From positions 4,297,001 to 4,361,000 of the forward strand of contig WPIO01000016.1 in assembly GCA_009760855.2 (NCBI GenBank): 64,000 nucleotides of DNA, read 5' to 3'. The notes under the pieces were generated by a model. The model made no database searches and was not told the origin of the DNA. It saw only the letters and a program-made list of their open reading frames with translations. Made by a program: the position numbers and the translations under genes. Source of the DNA: Cristatella mucedo (taxonomy: Eukaryota > Bryozoa > Phylactolaemata > Cristatellidae). Numbering within the stretch: the stretch's first letter is position 1; each line of letters begins with the position of its first letter. Positions 58,973 to 64,000 of this stretch are shown in pieces.

Positions 58973-61234
58973 GTAAGACTCGGCCTGCAGAGATCGCCTC
59001 GCTGCCGCCGGGCGGGCTCGAGGCCTAGTGCGACGTTCTCCATCTTTCACTCTGCCAACGCCGGCGTAGATCGAAGTCGGGCTTTCACAGCGAGACCTGT
59101 TCAGGCCGCTACTGCTTCGGCGGCGGCGCTGCCGGCTGCTGCCAGCTTCCGAAGCCGCCGCCGATTGCCGCAGCCCCGTTAGAGTCTGCAGGGGCTGACG
59201 CGACACATCGCACTGCTACCCTGGCGATTCGGAATTCGGCTTGTTGGCCATTGTTAGTGTTAGCATTAGTATTAGAAGCTCCTCAGCTTCCGGGTGCTGC
59301 CGATCGGCGCCAGCTTTCGCGAAGAATTCGTCGTTTAGACGTAGGTTCGTACTTGGCAGTTGAAATCCTTTGTCCTTTTTAAGCTCGCCTTTTTATACCA
59401 GGATTCGCAAGGGTTAACCGCTCGGTATTGTTATTGCCCTGACTGACGAATCGGTGATTCACCTGTTGCCGGATCGCACACCGCAGCTAAATGTGGTTAG
59501 GACCGATCGCAGGCTCTCGGCTCGAAGCCGCTTGCGGCCTGTCTTGAAGTTGCACCCTTCAATTTTCATTTCCATTTTCAAGATCATCAAATCAGCGAAT
59601 TTTCTCGACGTCGTAGCGAATCGTGCCCCTGAGTCGTCCTGTAGCATCGCACGGCGACAGTCTTTCGCCGAAAGTGCTCGCTTCCCTGTCCTTTTTTTGT
59701 AACCGTCTGTTAAGTGCGACGCGGCTGCTTCGTACTACACCAAAATGTACAGTGCATTGCTGCAGCTGTGCCGAGCTGTAGTCAGGCTGAATGTGTGGAG
59801 AGCTGTGCCGTCATTCGCTGTGAAACCCTCGGAAGCTGTCGCTCTTAGCTCTTCCGGTGGCTTCCTTGCAGCATTGTTTCCAAAGTAGAACTGCTTAATT
59901 TTGTCCTTGCGAGAGACGTCTTGCCAATTCCTGCTATATTATTCTGAAGCTTTGCATTACGATTATTTGATGGTTTGTAATGACATTCTAGTGCATTTGG
60001 CCAAACTGTGACTGTTCCTGCACTGTGCAATCCTTTACTGCTCACTGCAAGTGGTGGTGATAGCCATCTGGCCTCTTCTGCCGTTCCATAAATGAGCCTT
60101 TTCAATAGGCCAGCTTTATTATTATTCGTTTTTTAGTAAAATGCTACAATCATCAACGATAGTAAAAATGCTCTGACGTCATTAGCTGGATCTTTTAGTG
60201 CTCTCAAAGTCGAGTTCATTTGTTCCATTCATAGTCTCACTTTAACCTGTGCTTCGAGTGATCTCCTTTGGACTAGCAAATCCTAGTGGATTGGACTTGG
60301 CTCCTGAAAATCTCCTAGTGGAGCTGGACCGATATTAATGCATTTCGTCCTCTACGCTGCTTATATGTGATGCAATTTTGAGATGGTAAGGTACCTGCTT
60401 GCCAAAAACTCGAATACCAGCGGGCCTCGCCATCATTTACCACTTCCACTGATGGCTGATTTTGATGTGCTGCGAAGCATCATTCGGACTCGCTAACATG
60501 CGACCTATCGTTGCAGGCCAGACCATTACAGGATATGTACGGAGTGTGGGAATGCCGGATGGGAGCACGCGTCCACTGGCGATGAAAACGGCTCAGCTGC
60601 CAGCTACTGTGGTCGTCGTGTCGAACGGCTACGCCTTGTCGACGATGACAGTGACAAGCCTAAACACGGCAGTCCTCGCAGGCTCTCCTGTTCAGCCCGG
60701 CTACTTCGACGCATTGGGCGGGGACGCGAGGTTCGGATTGATATCCGACTTGGCTCTGACTAGAAGTGGGCAAGTGGTTTACGTTGCCGACGAATTAAAC
60801 AGCTGCATACGCCAAGTTAATATTCAGAGTAGCAGTGGCTTGGGAATGGTGTCCACATACGTCGGCACTAACGTCTCGGGCGAAGACGTCGGTCCCTTGA
60901 AATCCGTTCGGCTGACCAAACCAACCTCGGTCGTGCTCTCGCCCGACGAAATGTATTTGTACGTAGCTGACCGAGATACTTATCGCATCGTCAAAGTTGA
61001 CATATCTGGAGGAGTGGCTTCCTACGTTTTGATTGCCAACTGGAACTACGCCCCTATCGGTCTGACGATGGGCCCCGAACCAACCAAACTCTTCGTGTCC
61101 ACTAGTACGAGGGGCATATTTCAGCTGAATCTGATCGCTTCGACGGCCACGCTCCTCGATACGACAGCTCGGAACGGCCAGTGTCTCTGCGTTGCTGGCG
61201 GTGGCAATTACCTCTTTGTGACGGACGCTACCTG
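58909..61234 (+). CDS. Secreted/membrane NHL-repeat protein, 5' part (gene runs past the window)
   Basis: Two exons joined in phase 1: 58909-58972 (signal peptide) and 60517-61234. The first 261 residues have NHL-type beta-propeller repeats around residues 91-123 (RFGLISDLALTRSGQVVYVA, then DELNSCIRQV) and 152-184 (LTKPTSVVLSPDEMYLYVAD, then RDTYRIVKVD), with a third partial unit near 245-260 (CLCVAGGGNYLFVTDA). NHL repeats form propeller blades used for protein or RNA binding; with a signal peptide the domain is extracellular or lumenal. The donor after the second exon is GTGAGT at 61235, leaving in phase 2. The rest of the gene lies beyond an intron filled by a LINE and was not found here. 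No catalytic residues are evident and the family member is not identified. Confidence 0.78.
59210..60510. other. Intron 1 of the NHL-repeat gene
   Basis: No coding signal. A SINE B remnant is at 60040-60112, followed by a short ATTATT tract. Confidence 0.55.
60040..60112 (+). mobile_element. SINE family B 3' remnant
   Basis: GCAAGTGGTGGTGATAGCCA followed by CTCTTCTGCCGTTCCATAAA; the tRNA-like head is missing. Confidence 0.5.
60517..61234 (+). CDS. NHL-repeat exon
   Basis: A 718 nt open exon after a CGTTGCAG acceptor, ending ATGCTACC-like coding sequence (DAT) before GTGAGT. The ORF could start at an in-frame ATG upstream (60462), but the splice acceptor and the phase match to the signal exon favour 60517. 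It holds the NHL-type units listed under the gene. Confidence 0.85.
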
Positions 61235-61529
61235 GTGAGTGCTGAGCAGCGAACAAGCTTGCTTAGAGAGAGTCTTGTCTGCTGAGCAGCGCAGGCAGGC
61301 AGTCGTTCGTCAAAAGTCGGTACCTAGGGGACACCTGGGCGGTTGGCAGGAGGTGGCGGGGTTGCAATGTGCGCTAGTTTATTTTTGTTTAGCCAAAGAC
61401 GAAGCGACAAGAGGTAGCTGCGGTCACGCTTGGCTTCTGCTTCTTCTTGCTTCGCTACCCCTAATATCTGGCTCCGGTTAAGAGCTGGAACGGCCGGAAG
61501 AAATGGGGCAGTTTCAGGTGTGCCGCCAT

Positions 61530-64000
61530 CCGAAAGAACTTCCTGGGCCTCATACAACTGCACTTTGTCATCACCAATTATTATCAAATCCTGCTTATCT
61601 GACCATATGCAGATCTCATTCAATCTACAGTGTGTGCCCACCTCCTCTAAAATAGCCTGTGAATTGCAAAACCTCAAGACCCTTGACAGCGATGCTGTCC
61701 GAGCGAGAATATCTGCTTCGCATCTGTTGCTCAGTCCTCCCTCCGATCTGTCATCATTCGTAGATAGCTACAACACGACACTAGCTGATATGCTCGACGA
61801 GTTTCACCTCTGAGTAAGCGCAGAGTGCACCCTCGCGAAGACGGCCTATGGTTTACAACAGACATTAGGTCTATTAAGCAAAAGCTTGAAAAGCATGCAA
61901 AAGATCAGGACTGACTGTCCATCGACAGGCATATGAGGACTACTGTAGGTCGTACCAATCGATCCTAGCAAAGGCCAAGTCTAGCTTCTATAAAAACATT
62001 GTTGAATCACAGATGCACAATCCAAAAAAGCTGATGACGATCAACCAACTGCTCCCAGATTAGCTCCTTACCTGATGATCCTTGTGATAATCTAGCCGGT
62101 CGCTTCTCTCGATTCTTTGTGCAGAAGATAGACAAGATCAGGGAGTCCATCCCTGCGATGACAACATCCCCCCTAGAATGCTTCCCCGATTCCTGGCTGC
62201 ACCTCAATATCTACATTTAAGCAGGTCACTAGTGATCTCGTCCTGCCCTTCATATCGCAATCAAAGAAGACAACAAGTCCTCTGGACCCTGTTCCCACTG
62301 TCCTGCTCCTACGTTGCATTGATCTGCTGCTGCCATGCATAACTACCATCATTAGTATGTCATTAGCCTCAGGTCATGTCCCAGCACCTTTCAAAAAAGC
62401 TGTAGTCAGGCCACTTCTCAAGAAAGTGACACTAGACCAAGAGAACTTAGGCAACTACCGCCCAGTCTCACTTTTACCATTTCTATCAAAGACACTGGAA
62501 CGGGTCGTGGCAGACCAGCTGAACTCAATATATCGAAACTTCACACCTTGCTAGTAAGTTCCAGTCTGGCTTTAGAGCTAATCACTCCACAGAGTCAGCA
62601 TTGCTTAGAGTATGCAACGACCTACTTAGGAATGCAGACATGGGTAGAATGTCTAGTGTCTAGTAGAGTGTAGAGTGTCCTTTGCTTGTTTTGCTCGATC
62701 TTTCGGCAGCTTTTGATACTATCGATCACAAAGTTCTTCTAGAGCGCCTCTCATCTCGCCTGGGCATCACTGGCACTGCTCTGCAATAGCTCGGGTCCTA
62801 TCTCAGTGGGAGACTCTAGAGCATGGACGCAAAAGGACAAAAATCGTCCGAGCAACCTCTGAAATATGGGGTGGCTCCGGGCTTTGTCCGGTTCTTTTCA
62901 CGGTTTATACTCTCCCTCTTGCTGATGTGATTGTCATGCACAATCTAGGCTTTCACTTCTATTCGGATGACACTCAGTTGTACCTTTGCTTTGATCCCTC
63001 CTTCGAGCACCTCGAATTCTCTCAACTCACTTGCTGCATGTATTGATGACATCCACACGTGGATGGCAGCAAATTTTGTTGAACTAAAAGACGATAAAAC
63101 TAACTTACTAGTTATGTGCAGACCCAGTGTGATTCAGAAATTGAAAAGGCTGACGCTCAAAATTGGCTCTGCCAGCATATCTCCTGTTGAATCAGCTCGA
63201 AATCTAGGTGTCATATTCCAAAGTGACCTCTGGTTAGACGACCACATCCGCTCCACAATCAGGTCTGCCTACTTTCAGCTACATAACATTACAAAAATTC
63301 GGGCTTGTTTAGATAAGGATGCCACGTTTAAATTGGTCCATGCATCTGTGAAATCCCGTCTTGACTTCTGTAACTCACTGCTTGCTCGCCTACCGGCATG
63401 TGCAATCAGGCGATTACAGCTGGTGCAAAACTCCGCAGCTAGGCTTGTCTGTCGTGAGCATTGCAGTTGCCACATCACACCACTTCTCGCCGGCCTGTAC
63501 TGGCTACCAGTCAAGCAACGGATCGACTTCAAGGTTTTGTCGCTCACTTTTAGGTCACTTCATTCTTTGGCTCCAGTCTATCTCTCAGATCTACTCCCCC
63601 ACCAGGCCAAGCATCGTACCACCTGCTTTTCGGAATCCAACAGTTTACCAATACCTTGTACAAACCTCAAATCCTGTGGAGACCGTGCATTTAGTTCGTA
63701 TGCTCCCAAAGCCTGGAACTCACTCCCGACTTGCGTCAGAACATCCCCTGACTTGACCACATTTAAAAGGAACTTAAAACACCTATTTAGGACAGCATTT
63801 AGTGGGTCCCTGTGATTCGTCCTTGATGTGCTTATGCTTGCTGATACTGTGCCTGCTGCCACTAACCACATTTGCATGCTGACCCTGTGCATGTCACCCC
63901 TAACCATATTATTCATTTTATTTGTTTTCAAGCACGATTTTACTTACCATCCAATTGCATTTCCCTTTGCAGCAAATGTAAAACGCCTAGAAAGAGATCG
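61530..64000 (+). mobile_element. LINE family A, longest copy (endonuclease end, RT, 3' UTR; broken)
   Basis: A non-LTR retrotransposon of L2/CR1 type. It begins within the C-terminal part of an apurinic-like endonuclease (LSDHMQISFNLQ), followed by the linker FVDSYNTTLADMLDEFH. RT blocks follow: FKKAVVRPLLKK, NYRPVSLLPFLSKTLERVVA, then [13 protein letters not shown]. The polymerase A/B region is damaged by stops and a deletion (62640-62960). The region after the active site stays open as a 282-residue ORF (62967-63815). The 3' UTR runs to the right edge. Frameshifts and stops make it non-autonomous. It sits in an intron of the NHL gene. Confidence 0.88.

Noticed and set aside
58685..59206. 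173-codon minus-strand ORF, Arg/Ser-rich
   Set aside because: A shadow of the GC-rich promoter region of the NHL gene; it overlaps the signal-peptide exon on the other strand.
60795..61256. 153-codon minus-strand ORF
   Set aside because: Antisense shadow of the NHL exon.
31811..63815. LINE copies as functional retrotransposons
   Set aside because: Every copy seen is 5'-truncated or broken by frameshifts, stops or deletions; the copy at 31811 also has an altered YADD motif.

Overview
The window looks like a 64 kb piece of an intron-rich animal genome, probably an invertebrate. The evidence is spliced genes with GT-AG introns, one clear orthologue of an animal/fungal proteasome deubiquitinase, many decayed non-LTR retrotransposons of the L2/CR1 type, tRNA-derived SINEs and long simple repeats. 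The species cannot be named from the sequence. Most long ORFs are chance or simple-repeat ORFs; the real coding sequence lies in short exons.

Layout. 1-12.8 kb: no supported host gene; it holds retroelement fragments, a ~750 bp CT array, a (CTG)n tract, an (AT)n palindrome and a perfect hairpin. 12.9-30.3 kb, minus strand: a gene for a predicted type I membrane protein, with a signal-peptide exon at 30.2 kb, two small phase-1 exons at 28.7 and 26.8 kb, candidate exons at 23.5 and 21.2 kb, and a terminal exon at 13.4-13.9 kb with one membrane helix and a cytoplasmic tail. 30.5-54.1 kb, plus strand: a complete UCHL5 (UCH37) gene, nine coding exons whose phases all agree, giving 325 residues. 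The two genes are head to head, about 270 bp between start codons, so they may share a promoter. 54.1-58.9 kb: a retroelement 3' end, low-confidence exons near 57 kb and a GC-rich island. 58.9 kb to past the right end, plus strand: the 5' part of a secreted or membrane NHL-repeat gene (signal-peptide exon plus a 718 bp NHL exon), whose next intron holds a long LINE.

Mobile elements fall into related sets. LINE family A ends in a conserved hairpin and (ATT)n; LINE family B ends in (CATTA)n. SINE family A has a tRNA-like head and a tail matching the 3' hairpin of LINE A, so it probably uses the LINE A machinery. SINE family B is a second tRNA-like family. There is also an inverted pair of Tc1/mariner-like transposase remnants and a 437 bp foldback element.

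The most interesting points are: an inverted, splice-dead copy of UCHL5 exon 3 inside intron 2, next to a real exon 3 whose 3' splice site is tandemly duplicated; two perfect hairpins with 7-nt loops in GC-rich DNA; and the unrecognised membrane-protein gene sharing the UCHL5 promoter region.
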